Origin: an uncultured Lachnospiraceae bacterium
GTDB taxonomy: Bacteria; Bacillota; Clostridia; Lachnospirales; Lachnospiraceae
Length of the DNA stretch: 64,000 bases
Direction: 5' to 3'
Assembly (NCBI GenBank): GCA_910586615.1
Contig: CAJUJP010000013.1
Location: 1 to 64,000 of the forward strand
The position numbers and the translations under genes were made by a program. Below, piece after piece: positions 25,711 through 34,804 of the stretch (positions within the stretch are counted from its first letter, which is position 1; each line of letters opens with the position of its first letter). A model generated the notes under the pieces. It was not told the DNA's origin and searched no databases. It saw only the letters and a list, made by a program, of their open reading frames with translations.

Positions 25711-26736
25711 TTACTGCAAAATAACTTCCTTTGAGCCGGCCTCTATGCTGCCCACTATGTATGCCGCCTCGCCAGCCTCCTGCAGCGCCGCCACTGTCTT
25801 CTCCGCGTCCGCAGGATCCACTGCAAGCACCATTCCCAGTCCCATATTGTAAGTATTATACATCATCTTCTCTTCCAGACCGCCTGTCTTTTGCAGAAGA
25901 CGGAAGATCGGAAGAACCGGATAGCTGTCCTTGCGCACAACCGCCTTCACGCCTTCCGGAAGCATTCTGGGAATATTCTCATAAAAACCGCCGCCGGTAA
26001 TATGGCTGCAGCCCTTGATGGTCACACCTGCCGCCCGGACAGCCTGCAGTGCCCGAACATAAATCCTGGTAGGCACAATCAGCGCCTCGCCCAGCGTCAT
26101 TCCCAACTCTTCATAATAAGTATCCAGACTCTCCTTTGTCATATCAAACACTTTTCTCACAAGGGAAAAACCGTTGCTGTGTACCCCGGAAGATGCAATG
26201 CCTATGAGAACGTCGCCGGGTCTGATTCCTTCACCGGTAATCAGATCTTTCTGGTCCACAACACCCACCGCAAATCCGGCAAGATCATACTCCTCCTCCG
26301 GCATCAGTCCCGGATGCTCCGCCGTCTCGCCTCCGATCAGCGCCGCACCTGCCTGCTTACAGCCCTCTGCCACACCGCTCACGATTGTGGCGATCTTCTC
26401 CGGATAATTCTTGCCACAGGCAATGTAATCCAGAAAAAACAACGGCTCGCCGCCTGCGCATACCACGTCATTGATGCACATTGCCACACAGTCGATGCCT
26501 ACCGTATCATGCTTATCCATGAGAAATGCCAGTTTGATCTTCGTGCCCACGCCGTCCGTTCCGGACAACAGCACCGGATGCTCCATCTCCTTGATCTTCT
26601 CCATGGAGAAAGCCCCCGAAAAGCCTCCGAGTCCGCCCAGCACCTCCGGTCTCATCGTCTCCTTCACATGCTTTTTCATCAGTTCCACCGATTGGTAACC
26701 GGCCTCAATATCCACGCCTGCTGTCTTGTAATCCAT
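25711..26736 (-). CDS. purM: Phosphoribosylformylglycinamidine cyclo-ligase (AIR synthetase)
   Basis: A 341-residue AIR synthetase that closes the imidazole ring with ATP. It starts MDYKTAGVDIEAG, a typical PurM N-terminus, behind GGAGGGAAAG. The ATP-binding glycine-rich segment is LSGTDGVGTKIKLAF (about 58-72), and the conserved CAMCINDVVCAGGEPLFFLDYIA follows in two stretches. A longer frame to 26793 was rejected for lack of a ribosome site. It is 124 bases after purE. Confidence 0.97.
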   Translation of the reverse strand: MDYKTAGVDIEAGYQSVELMKKHVKETMRPEVLGGLGGFSGAFSMEKIKEMEHPVLLSGTDGVGTKIKLAFLMDKHDTVGIDCVAMCINDVVCAGGEPLFFLDYIACGKNYPEKIATIVSGVAEGCKQAGAALIGGETAEHPGLMPEEEYDLAGFAVGVVDQKDLITGEGIRPGDVLIGIASSGVHSNGFSLVRKVFDMTKESLDTYYEELGMTLGEALIVPTRIYVRALQAVRAAGVTIKGCSHITGGGFYENIPRMLPEGVKAVVRKDSYPVLPIFRLLQKTGGLEEKMMYNTYNMGLGMVLAVDPADAEKTVAALQEAGEAAYIVGSIEAGSKEVILQ

Positions 26737-26860
26737 TCTTTCCCTCCAGAGTATCTTGTCTGTACCTTGTGTTATTCCGCCGTTTCGGCCCACACCGCCC
26801 GGCAGACATCTCCAACTTTAATCTGTACCGCGTCCATACATGCTTTAAAAAACCGGACGC

Positions 26861-27370
26861 CTAACTGCCCATATAATTCCTGTATCCCGTTTCCTGCAGC
26901 TTCGCGTCCTTCTTCTGTACGCTTTCCTTCAGACTCCGGGTGTAATCTTTCAGCTTCTGCAGCAATGCAGGATCAGATACAGCCAGGATTTTAGCCGCCA
27001 GAATCCCCGCATTCTGTCCCCCGTTAATGGCCACCGTAGCCACCGGAATGCCGGAGGGCATCTGTACAATGGAATACAGTGAGTCCACACCGCCCAGATC
27101 GGAAGTCTTCATCGGAACGCCAATCACCGGCATCGGAAAAATTGCCGCACACATACCCGGTAAATGAGCCGCCTTGCCGGCTCCCGCAATGATCACCTTA
27201 AAGCCCTTGCTCTCCGCACTTTTTGCATATTCAAAAAACACATCCGGCTCTCTGTGTGCCGAGATGATCGCCATCTCATAAGAAATGCCCAGATCTTCCA
27301 GCAGATCCGCCGCCTTCGCCATAACAGGCATATCGGAGTCACTGCCCATTACAATACCTACCTGTGCCAT
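26861..27370 (-). CDS. purE: N5-carboxyaminoimidazole ribonucleotide mutase
   Basis: A 169-residue class I PurE that moves the carboxyl group from N5 to C4 of the imidazole ring. Motifs are GSDSDMPVM at the N-terminus, ISAHREPD with the catalytic His, and GAGKAAHLPGM. It has GGAGGATATAAAG before the ATG. It heads the purE-M-N-D run. No partner purK is seen in the window, which implies that PurK is elsewhere or that CO2 is used differently. Confidence 0.96.
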   Translation of the reverse strand: MAQVGIVMGSDSDMPVMAKAADLLEDLGISYEMAIISAHREPDVFFEYAKSAESKGFKVIIAGAGKAAHLPGMCAAIFPMPVIGVPMKTSDLGGVDSLYSIVQMPSGIPVATVAINGGQNAGILAAKILAVSDPALLQKLKDYTRSLKESVQKKDAKLQETGYRNYMGS

Positions 27371-27445
27371 CTTTATATCCTCCTTGTATACCATATCTTG
27401 TGGTAATTTTAAGTCTTTTCATCCATAATCCACAAATATCCATAA

Positions 27446-29557
27446 TCAGTGTACTATTTTTTCTGTAGATACGCAACATTTTTTCTGTGAAAGAAAGGCC
27501 CGGTTCAGTTCCTCACATCCGGGCAGCACAAATTGACCGTTCAGAATAATCGGAATACTCTTTCCCTCTCCGGTCACCACCGACAATTCTCCCAGCTCAT
27601 CATAGGGAATGGTGATATCTGTATGACACTGGAAATAAGCTTTGCTGACATCCGTGTCACGCAAAACCGACACCTCGTTATCCTTCGCAATGATCTCTTT
27701 TCCGTCAGGATTGTACACCCGTACATTCTCTGCATGAGAATAACAGGTATCTCCCACCGCAAAATGAGGGCCGGTCTTCTCTGCGATCAGAATCGGCATT
27801 TTATCTTCGATGCCGTACCTGCGGGCCGCAACATAAGCGGTGGTGTTGGTGCCAATGGCAAATTCCCCCAGCGGCAGTGTATCGTGATGGAACATCACAT
27901 TATCCTTAATATATTTGCGGTTTTCTTCATCGGTTCCGAAATTGGCGCAGCCGTAATCAGAAACCATGCCGTCCGTAAATTTCAACCACAAGTCCTGATA
28001 CTCAAGTTCATTCAAAAAAACTCTGGTCACATGCAATATACCGTCTGTACCGGTCAATACTGGAGACGTAAACACCTCTCCCACCGGAATATTCACGTCC
28101 GCTACACAGTTTTCAAAGTTCGTCTCCTTTGCGGGATCTTTTAACTCATGCAGCCTTACTGTCATATCCGTCCTGTTGGCACCGGCGCCTTTGACTCTTA
28201 CAGTCACGCCCTGATCCAGCACGTCGATGATCCGCTGCTGGATATCCCTGTACTTCTTGTAATCCAGCGTGTTGATCCGCACAATGTCATCAAAGATCTG
28301 TTCATACTGCTCACCGATCTCTGGTACGGGAAAGGCAATGATCGTGAAACTTCTCTCCTCCCCCGGTATATATTCATTCTGCAGCATCCCCGCCCTGGAG
28401 GCATATTCCACGGAAAGCTTCTGCTGTTTTCCGGAGAGCCTGCAGGCCGTTTCTTTTGTTTCCGGCTGGAAAGGCTTCTCGCCGAAGATCTCAAGCACAG
28501 CCGGACCGCCGAACACCGCTGCCTCTTCCCGGTACTGTTCATAAGCATTCTTCATGCATTCCAGCTTCCGCTCCACCAGCAGCTTATCCAGCACAAGCGC
28601 CTGATCTTCTTTATGGTCATAATCAAACTGCTTGTTGGGATTGGCACCGAAAAAACCGGTTTTGTTAACGCTTCTGCCCTGAAAAATACTGGTGCCCGCA
28701 CGGTAGATTGTAGTTTTTAGACCAATCCGGTCAAAATTAAGCACCGCCTGACGGATCATTCGCTCAAATCCCAGACCGTATCGGACATTCACCGTCTTCT
28801 TTATGCTGATATCCTTATTCCCCACTTCGAATCCGATTCGATAGCCTTCCGTATAAGTATTGGCAAGCAGCCGGATCTTCTCCTCCGGCATCTCATTCAG
28901 ATGCTTTGCCGTCCGCAGTTCACCGTCCGTAACATATTCCCCGTAATAATAGAGATACCGCAAATCCGTAAGATCACTCTCCATAACGATCCGGCGGGCA
29001 AAATCTCTGCCTGGACACAGCATACCCGCCGTCCGTTCCATTGCCTCCGGCTCATAGTAATCACTCACATACCAGTACAGGATCTGTCGTATTGTCTCCT
29101 CCTCAGCTTCACAGGCAAAGGCCTGATAAACCTCAAGAAACAATTCCGCCCGGATCAGCATGTCAAACCTGTTCTGTTCAAAGGCTGCCGGTATCATCCC
29201 CCGCAGTTCCGCATAGAGAAAGGACAGCATTCTTCCTATTGACTCACCGAGACAACACACTGCATAATCCGGATTTCCATAGCTTTTTCCATAATGTTCG
29301 GGCAAAATATCCTCATACAATTCCCTGTTCAGCTTCTGCAGTTCTTCCAATGTCATCCGGCGCAGACTGCCGCTCTCCACAATATCCCTGACCTGATCCA
29401 TAAGCAGGACGAATCCTGCCATCTGATGAAAATATGTCTGTGCCTGTTCTTCCAGGATTGACTCACCCGGTATCTCTCTGATCCGTTCCAGCGCAAGTTC
29501 ATATCTTTCCCGCTCAAGATCCGCCCGGTCCGCTTCCGAAATATAAATATCTTCCAT
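27446..29557 (-). CDS. M29-family aminopeptidase with an extra N-terminal half
   Basis: A 703-residue cytosolic protein. The C-terminal half matches metallo-aminopeptidases of family M29 (AmpS/PepS): NIPVGEVFTSP, LGEFAIGTNTTAY and the metal-site segment TGPHFAVGDTCY are in the right order (about 535-660). The first 330 or so residues are Glu/Arg/Tyr-rich, mostly helical, and outside the 370-410 residues of ordinary M29 enzymes; what they do is unclear. ATG 29557 follows GGAG at six bases, while the longer frame to 29632 has no site. It lies between the DUF6142-like gene and purE and may be transcribed with either. It removes N-terminal residues from peptides, by family. Confidence 0.8.
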   Translation of the reverse strand: MEDIYISEADRADLERERYELALERIREIPGESILEEQAQTYFHQMAGFVLLMDQVRDIVESGSLRRMTLEELQKLNRELYEDILPEHYGKSYGNPDYAVCCLGESIGRMLSFLYAELRGMIPAAFEQNRFDMLIRAELFLEVYQAFACEAEEETIRQILYWYVSDYYEPEAMERTAGMLCPGRDFARRIVMESDLTDLRYLYYYGEYVTDGELRTAKHLNEMPEEKIRLLANTYTEGYRIGFEVGNKDISIKKTVNVRYGLGFERMIRQAVLNFDRIGLKTTIYRAGTSIFQGRSVNKTGFFGANPNKQFDYDHKEDQALVLDKLLVERKLECMKNAYEQYREEAAVFGGPAVLEIFGEKPFQPETKETACRLSGKQQKLSVEYASRAGMLQNEYIPGEERSFTIIAFPVPEIGEQYEQIFDDIVRINTLDYKKYRDIQQRIIDVLDQGVTVRVKGAGANRTDMTVRLHELKDPAKETNFENCVADVNIPVGEVFTSPVLTGTDGILHVTRVFLNELEYQDLWLKFTDGMVSDYGCANFGTDEENRKYIKDNVMFHHDTLPLGEFAIGTNTTAYVAARRYGIEDKMPILIAEKTGPHFAVGDTCYSHAENVRVYNPDGKEIIAKDNEVSVLRDTDVSKAYFQCHTDITIPYDELGELSVVTGEGKSIPIILNGQFVLPGCEELNRAFLSQKKCCVSTEKIVH

Positions 29558-29658
29558 AATCCACTCCATTTCAGCGCTGCTTTCTGCGCATGAACGAGTT
29601 TGTGCCAAGCAGCGCGAAGACACAAACCGCATCCTGTCCGTCTGATAGATAAGAGGCT

Positions 29659-29979
29659 TTATGCGTAAGCGCCCGCATACAAAATCACACTGAGCACGAT
29701 GAGCACAAGCAGGTTCAGGGCAATACCCAGATAAGAAAACAGATAAAACCTGTCCCGCTCCGTTTTGGAAACCACACCCAGTATGATCCCCGCAAATGCA
29801 AAAATCATCACAAGCATCGCCGCCGCGCCATATTGTCTCGGAATATTGCCCGCCCGCAGGTAGCTGGTGATGATAGCATAGGCCAGCGTAGCCAGTGAGA
29901 TCACACCCAGGATCGTAGCCATGATCCCCTTCTGTGAATGCTGCTTATTTGTAAACATATAACTGTTTTTCTTCGACAT
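29659..29979 (-). CDS. Small three-helix membrane protein (DUF6142-like)
   Basis: A 106-residue membrane protein. The short polar N-terminus (MSKKNSYMFTNKQHSQKG) is followed by three hydrophobic segments (about 20-42, 52-72 and 80-103). This resembles the DUF6142 family of Clostridia, but the match is by impression of length and N-terminus only. GAGGAG precedes ATG 29979. It lies 101 bases before the aminopeptidase. No function is known. Confidence 0.7.
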   Translation of the reverse strand: MSKKNSYMFTNKQHSQKGIMATILGVISLATLAYAIITSYLRAGNIPRQYGAAAMLVMIFAFAGIILGVVSKTERDRFYLFSYLGIALNLLVLIVLSVILYAGAYA

Positions 29980-30150
29980 AAAACTCCTCATTCTGTTCCA
30001 CATATGGATTCAAACCGCATTACGGCACAGACATCCGCTGCATATCCCGGATCAATGCCGGACTCCGCGGTTCAAATCCCCACCGTAACGAAATGGGTAT
30101 CTTCGTCTGCCCCGAAAACACCCATTTATCACTTTCTTCTCTTTAGGTTC

Positions 30151-30303
30151 TTAAAACAGGATCTTATTTCTTCCCGCCAGCAGCTTGGCGCCGCTTATGA
30201 GCAGAAGTACCCCGCTGGCCGCACCTACCACCAGTGCAACCACGCCGACTGCAATGTTGAGCGCGCCGGCACCGCCCATCGTCTTATATGTCTTCTCTTC
30301 CAT
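30151..30303 (-). CDS. 50-residue membrane protein
   Basis: A short reading frame, translated by hand, of 50 residues beginning MEEKTYKTMGGAG and ending NKILF, with TAA at 30151. Residues about 15-43 form one long hydrophobic helix rich in Gly, Ala and Val, so it should span the membrane once. AGGG lies eight bases before the ATG. It sits 46 bases after pyrE on the same strand. Similar small proteins with a KTYKTM start are, to my memory, widespread in Lachnospiraceae. Function unknown; easily missed by gene callers because of its length. Confidence 0.6.
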   Translation of the reverse strand: MEEKTYKTMGGAGALNIAVGVVALVVGAASGVLLLISGAKLLAGRNKILF

Positions 30304-30349
30304 CTTTATACCCTGTCGCCCTTTCCCGGAGAAAATTTTTCAGTTTCCC

Positions 30350-31027
30350 TTATCTGGCTCCGTACTGTTCATAGTATGCGTCAATTGCGCTCTTTAATGT
30401 ATCGTCAATATATACTGTTCCCTTGTAAGGTTTGTTGTAAAGGCAGTTCACAACCTCTTCCATGGTCACGATTGCGTTCGCATCAAATCCATATTTCTCT
30501 CTGATCTCCGCCAGCGCGCTCTTCTCACTGTCCAGCCCGCGCTCCATACGGTTCAGGGAAACCATCAGGCCCTTGATCTCCACCTTGGCCTGACTCAGCA
30601 AAATCGGAAAAGTCTCTTCAATAGACTTGCCCGATGTAGTCACGTCCTCAATGATCACTACGCGGTCACCGTCCTTCAGCTTGCTGCCAAGCAGAATACC
30701 GGTATCCCCGTGGTCCTTCACCTCTTTGCGGTTGGAGCAGTAACGGATCTCCTTACCGTAAAGCTCACTGATGGCCATGGTTGTGGCCACGCTCAGCGGT
30801 ATTCCTTTATATGCCGGCCCGAACAGCACATCGAAATCCAGGCCGTAATGGTCGTGGATCGCCTTCGCATAATATTCACCCAGCCTTTTCAGCTGCGCGC
30901 CGGTCACATAAGCGCCCGCATTCATGAAAAAAGGAGATTTCCTTCCGCTTTTCAATGTAAAGTCGCCAAATTTGAGAACCTGGCTGTCTACCATAAATTC
31001 TATAAATTCCTGCTTATAGCTTTCCAT
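30350..31027 (-). CDS. pyrE: Orotate phosphoribosyltransferase
   Basis: A 225-residue enzyme that makes orotidine monophosphate from orotate and PRPP. It shows the N-terminal LKSGRKSPFFMNAG (about 25-38), FGPAYKGIPLS (about 70-80) and the PRPP-binding loop VVIIEDVTTSGKS (about 118-130). GAGGAGGTCATA precedes the ATG. It follows pyrF by 26 bases, so the last two steps of UMP synthesis are coupled. Confidence 0.97.
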   Translation of the reverse strand: MESYKQEFIEFMVDSQVLKFGDFTLKSGRKSPFFMNAGAYVTGAQLKRLGEYYAKAIHDHYGLDFDVLFGPAYKGIPLSVATTMAISELYGKEIRYCSNRKEVKDHGDTGILLGSKLKDGDRVVIIEDVTTSGKSIEETFPILLSQAKVEIKGLMVSLNRMERGLDSEKSALAEIREKYGFDANAIVTMEEVVNCLYNKPYKGTVYIDDTLKSAIDAYYEQYGAR

Positions 31028-31053
31028 TATGACCTCCTCAAAAACCCTGGAAA

Positions 31054-32001
31054 CTACTTCCGTCCGGCGAGCGCCTGTCCGATGTCTTCCTTCATGGCAA
31101 GCACGGCTGCTCTGGAAGCATCCGCAAAGTTCTCCCCGCCATAGCCGGCGTACTGCTCCTGCTGATATGCCGCAATGATGCCTCTGGAAGAATTGACGAT
31201 GGCACCCAGTCCGTCCCGGTCAAAGAAATGTACCAGATCCGCGCCCTTACCACCCTGTGCGCCGTATCCCGGCACAAGGATAAAAGCTTTCGGCATAATG
31301 TCCCGCAGGATCCGTCCCTGTTCCGGGTAAGTGGCTCCCACCACGGCTCCCACGTAGCTGTAAGTCTCGCCCATGCATTCTGCGCCCCAGGCTGCTACCT
31401 GCTCACCCACGATCTCATAGAGCGGTCTGTCCGCCGTGCCGGTTTCCGTCTGCACCAGACGGTCCTGCAGTTCTCCGCTGCTGGGATTTGATGTCTTGAC
31501 CAGCACAAAGATACCTTTTTTCTCTTCCTTACACACTTTGATAAAAGGCTTCACCCCGTCGGAGCCAAGATACGGGTTCACAGTCACGAAATCCTCATGA
31601 AACCCCCGGCACATGGTATTTCCCACCATAACCTGTCCAAGATGTCCTACTGCATACGCTTCCGAAGTGGAACCGATGTCTCCCCTCTTGATATCCCCGA
31701 TGACGATCAGATCCTTCTCCTTGCAGTAATCCACGGTCTTCTGAAAGGCGGTCAGCCCTTCAATACCGAACTGCTCGTACATTGCAATCTGCGGCTTCAC
31801 TGCCGGAACCAGATCGTAGATGCTATCAATGATAGCCTTATTATACTGCCAGATTGCTTCCGCCGCACCCTTCAAAGTCTCCCCGTACTCAGCAAAGGCT
31901 TTCTTCTGGATATGCTCCGGTACAAACTTCATGGTAGGGTCTAACCCTACCACGATCGGCGCTTCTGTCTTCTTAATCTTCTCCACCAGTCTGTTGATCA
32001 T
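31054..32001 (-). CDS. pyrF: Orotidine 5'-phosphate decarboxylase (long type)
   Basis: A 315-residue OMP decarboxylase of the longer bacterial subfamily (about 270-310 residues). Motifs are IVVGLDPTM near the start and the catalytic IGDIKRGDIGST (about 100-111) with the Asp-Lys-Asp charge relay; the C-terminal phosphate-binding NSSRGI is present. It makes UMP. The start overlaps the Nudix-like gene by four bases (ATGA) behind GGAAGGAAAG. Confidence 0.96.
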   Translation of the reverse strand: MINRLVEKIKKTEAPIVVGLDPTMKFVPEHIQKKAFAEYGETLKGAAEAIWQYNKAIIDSIYDLVPAVKPQIAMYEQFGIEGLTAFQKTVDYCKEKDLIVIGDIKRGDIGSTSEAYAVGHLGQVMVGNTMCRGFHEDFVTVNPYLGSDGVKPFIKVCKEEKKGIFVLVKTSNPSSGELQDRLVQTETGTADRPLYEIVGEQVAAWGAECMGETYSYVGAVVGATYPEQGRILRDIMPKAFILVPGYGAQGGKGADLVHFFDRDGLGAIVNSSRGIIAAYQQEQYAGYGGENFADASRAAVLAMKEDIGQALAGRK

Positions 32002-32402
32002 AATGTCTTTCCTTCCAGATCCTGAAGTACGTACTGATTCTCAATGTATTTCGGGAACTCCTCCCTGGAAACCCAGATCCAGTCGCCAAATTCCTCGGAC
32101 AATACGATATTTGCCTCGTCCTCTTCCTTCAGAGAGCAGAGATATGCAATCCCCACACAATGAGTATCTCCCAGCATACTTGACCATGTATACTCGATCT
32201 TGTCAATATTCTCTTCCACCGAAAGCTGTTCCCTGACCGCCCGGTGAAGCGCATCGTCCGGTGCCTCGCCATGCTGCACCTCCGCATCAATGAACTCCCA
32301 GACAAAAGGATCCGGGATGCGGTCGTCAACCCATCTTTTGATCAGCAGATACTTATCATTCTTCTTGATAATGCCTTTAACACGTAAGAAAGTACTCTCC
32401 AT
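31998..32402 (-). CDS. Nudix-like protein with a degenerate Nudix box
   Basis: A 134-residue protein with a Nudix-type fold: an N-terminal strand pair (RVKGIIKKNDKYLLIKRW), a helix with box-like residues (GEAPDDALHRAVREQLSVEEN, about 43-63) and a C-terminal EEFGDWIWVSREEFP typical of Nudix proteins. The box departs from G-x5-E-x7-REUxEExGU: the first conserved Glu is Ala, REQLSVEEN is one residue longer, and the Gly is Asn. Hydrolase activity is therefore doubtful; it may bind a nucleotide as a sensor. ATG 32402 has AGGAAGG 12 bases upstream. It heads the pyrF-pyrE operon and overlaps pyrF by four bases, so a tie to pyrimidine metabolism is likely. Confidence 0.75.
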   Translation of the reverse strand: MESTFLRVKGIIKKNDKYLLIKRWVDDRIPDPFVWEFIDAEVQHGEAPDDALHRAVREQLSVEENIDKIEYTWSSMLGDTHCVGIAYLCSLKEEDEANIVLSEEFGDWIWVSREEFPKYIENQYVLQDLEGKTL

Positions 32403-32541
32403 AATGATACCACACCTTCCTGAATTAAATTTATGTAAGGCCTGACTGTTACTACATATCACCTTTCAACATATATCGTCTGAAAAGTCCCGGCCCATTA
32501 CCGCCAACACTGCCTCAAAACTGTGTTTTCTGTCACCTAAA

Positions 32542-32570
32542 ATACTACCATCGGCTGTATACCTTGTCAA
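32542..32570 (-). promoter_or_regulatory. Promoter of the Nudix-pyrF-pyrE operon
   Basis: A perfect TTGACA (32565-32570) and TAGTAT (32542-32547) with an ideal 17-bp spacer on the minus strand. The leader to the first start codon is about 130 bases. No PyrR-type anti-terminator/terminator pair is obvious in it. Confidence 0.75.
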
Positions 32571-32597
32571 TCGTAACAGTTCCGCCTCCGGCCGGTC

Positions 32598-33650
32598 TTA
32601 TCTGGTCTGCAGGAACTCATATTCCCGCTTCGCCGCAGCATCGTCCGGATAGGACTTTAGATAGCTGTTCATCAAAGCTGCCGCCGTCTTGTAATCGCGC
32701 ATATACTCGTAGGCCACGATTTCATTGAACTTCAGCGTCTGCATCATGCCGTTATCCTCGATATTCATGGCCGCCTGAAAAGCCGTCAGTGCCGGCTCGT
32801 ATTCTCCCATCTTCATCCGGCACAATCCCAGCTGGTTGTAGATCTCTGCCTTGCTCTGGTCATTCTCCGTATATGCGGCATAAATGCTGGAAGCATAATT
32901 ATAATCACCCAGCGCTTCATAGGTTCTTCCCAGATACAATGCCGCGCCGTAATCCGTCTTGAGGTTGGCCAAATGGCTGCGGGCATTCTCATAGTCGCCC
33001 ATATAATAACAGATCCGCCCCATGTCATAATCGGAAATGGATTTCTCGTTCTCTGCCAGCGCATTCTGCAGATAGGCCAGCCCGGCATCCTTATAGCCAT
33101 ATTCTTCCAGTGCCATATAAATCCTGATCATCTGGTCGTAGTTCTTACTGTCCAGCGCCACCGCCGCATTAAAATCAGCCTGCGCTCCCTCAAAATCGTC
33201 CTGGGACAGTTTCACACATCCCCGCAGATAAAAGGCATCCTTCTCCCGCGGGCGCATAGCCAGAATCGCACTGTAGGCATCCGCCGCCTCCTGGGTCTGC
33301 CCGTTTCTGTAATAGGCTGTGGCAAGATAGTAATTGATGTCAAAATCCAGTTCATCAACCCGGCCTCTGCCGGCATGCAGCGCCGCTTCCAGATAGGACA
33401 CCGCTTCCTCATATCTGGTCATTCCCATATAAGCAAGCCCCATCCCCCGGTAAATCTGCCGTTCATCCTCACCTGCGTCGAGACCGCTCCCGAAATGTAC
33501 CAGCGCCTCCTCATATTCCAGCGCCCTGACTGCATCCATTCCCTGTTTCAGAGAACTTACCCTGGGTTCGCCCCCACAGGCACAGAGACACAGGCCCGCA
33601 AACAGAACCACTGCTGTACATTTTGCTTTTATCATATATTTTCCATTCAT
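32598..33650 (-). CDS. Tetratricopeptide-repeat lipoprotein
   Basis: A 350-residue surface lipoprotein. The signal ends LCAC with Cys 25 as anchor, followed directly by helical pairs of the TPR kind covering about 35-345; units with recognisable A-x-x-x-Y-x-x-G/A-L spacing include YEEALVHFGSGL, YEEAVSYLEAAL, TQEAADAYSAIL, FEGAQADFNAAV and YEPALTAFQAAM. TPR arrays hold protein partners together. An internal ATG (33635) would also give a good signal peptide. It lies 210 bases after the YdcF-like gene and before the pyr promoter. Partner unknown. Confidence 0.88.
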   Translation of the reverse strand: MNGKYMIKAKCTAVVLFAGLCLCACGGEPRVSSLKQGMDAVRALEYEEALVHFGSGLDAGEDERQIYRGMGLAYMGMTRYEEAVSYLEAALHAGRGRVDELDFDINYYLATAYYRNGQTQEAADAYSAILAMRPREKDAFYLRGCVKLSQDDFEGAQADFNAAVALDSKNYDQMIRIYMALEEYGYKDAGLAYLQNALAENEKSISDYDMGRICYYMGDYENARSHLANLKTDYGAALYLGRTYEALGDYNYASSIYAAYTENDQSKAEIYNQLGLCRMKMGEYEPALTAFQAAMNIEDNGMMQTLKFNEIVAYEYMRDYKTAAALMNSYLKSYPDDAAAKREYEFLQTR

Positions 33651-33860
33651 CTGATCGTCTTCTTTAACCGTTCTTCCGTTTCTCCGTCCTGCACTTGAAC
33701 ACTCCGGTTACCTTCTGTCTTCCGCTCTTCAAAATGCCTCGCTTTGTTTTATACGGGCATCCTTTTCTTCGGCCTACTACCATGATACCATACCGTCCCG
33801 CCAAATCCAAGTAAAGATTCACGGCCCTTCCATCTCCGCCGCCAGAGACGAAAACTGCCG

Positions 33861-34616
33861 TCACCCCAGATTCCCGCACGCCAGATCTTTCATGATCCCG
33901 AAAAATTCCCGCACCATGTTATTCAGCCGGAAAAAAATATTTGAATCCGCCGCAATACCGCAGACATCCTTCAGGCCCGCACCTTTTGCCAGATGAACTC
34001 CGCGGAACACATGAAAATCATTCGTGACGATTCCCACACTGGCATCTTTCTTTTCTATCAGCGCTATGCTGTAAGCAATATTTTCGGAGGTATCCGTTGA
34101 TTTATCTTCCATAAGAATACGTTCCGCCGCGATTCCCTTTTCCGTCAGATATTTATACATGCCCTCCGCCTCGCTGCAAGGCTCGTTTCTTCCCTGTCCC
34201 CCTGAAACGATGCAGACCGTCTCCTCATTGGCAGTCAGATACTCAAAGGCCGCATCCAGCCGGAACTGCAGCACCACGCTGGGACCCTCCTGCTTCATCT
34301 GGGCACCCAGGACAATAATATAATCCAGCCCCTCTCTTCCCTTGTCGCGGAATCTGCTGATGATGCACCCCTCTACGACCAGAAACAGAACAAGCCCCGC
34401 CAGAAGCATACCACAGAACACTTTTCTGACCACAGACGGAATTCTGTCCCAGACACCGAAATATAAAATACAGGCAAGCCCGGCCAGACAAACGCCTCCG
34501 GCCGCCCACACAAGATAAAATCTACTTCCGGACCGGACCATAAAAATGACCGTACAATAAATAAAACAAAACAACGCCCCCAGCGCACATAAAATACTCA
34601 TGATCTTCTTTCCCAT
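33861..34616 (-). CDS. YdcF/DUF218 family membrane protein
   Basis: A 251-residue protein with three N-terminal membrane helices (about 7-25, 32-52 and 62-82) and a DUF218/YdcF domain (about 95-245), the group that includes SanA and ElyC, linked to envelope integrity. Motifs are YIIVLGAQ, VSGGQGRNEPCSEAEGMYKYL, the conserved EDKSTDTSEN and NDFHVFRG. ATG 34616 follows GGAG at six bases; a longer frame begins with GTG at 34655 without a site. Probably acts at the outer face of the membrane. Biochemical activity of the family in Bacillota is not known. Confidence 0.88.
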   Translation of the reverse strand: MGKKIMSILCALGALFCFIYCTVIFMVRSGSRFYLVWAAGGVCLAGLACILYFGVWDRIPSVVRKVFCGMLLAGLVLFLVVEGCIISRFRDKGREGLDYIIVLGAQMKQEGPSVVLQFRLDAAFEYLTANEETVCIVSGGQGRNEPCSEAEGMYKYLTEKGIAAERILMEDKSTDTSENIAYSIALIEKKDASVGIVTNDFHVFRGVHLAKGAGLKDVCGIAADSNIFFRLNNMVREFFGIMKDLACGNLG

Positions 34617-34741
34617 CCACTTCTCCGTTCCGTTACAGAAAATGCATCCTTTCACCTTCCGCAGCTTATGGCGGCACAGCTCCTACGCCCTCAAAAATTA
34701 TGCATTCATCTTATGTCAGTTTTTCGGCTGCGAAACAAACA

Positions 34742-34763
34742 GAGCCTGCCAGCCGGCAGGCTC
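34742..34763 (-). terminator. Terminator after the Hpt gene
   Basis: A perfect 9-bp stem GAGCCTGCC/GGCAGGCTC with a 4-base loop. On the minus strand it is followed by TGTTTGTTT, so it should end the Hpt transcript 42 bases after its stop. Confidence 0.7.
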
Positions 34764-34804
34764 TTAAAATCCACGTACAGTTCAAACATTACGATTCGCA
34801 TCGC

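Noticed and set aside
30004..30122. tRNA-like remnant near GGTTCAAATCC
   Set aside because: A T-loop-like TTCAAAT is present but the T stem does not pair and no acceptor or anticodon arm can be drawn.
33664..33879. 71-codon minus-strand frame after the YdcF-like gene
   Set aside because: It starts inside the end of that gene with no ribosome site and has no recognisable product.
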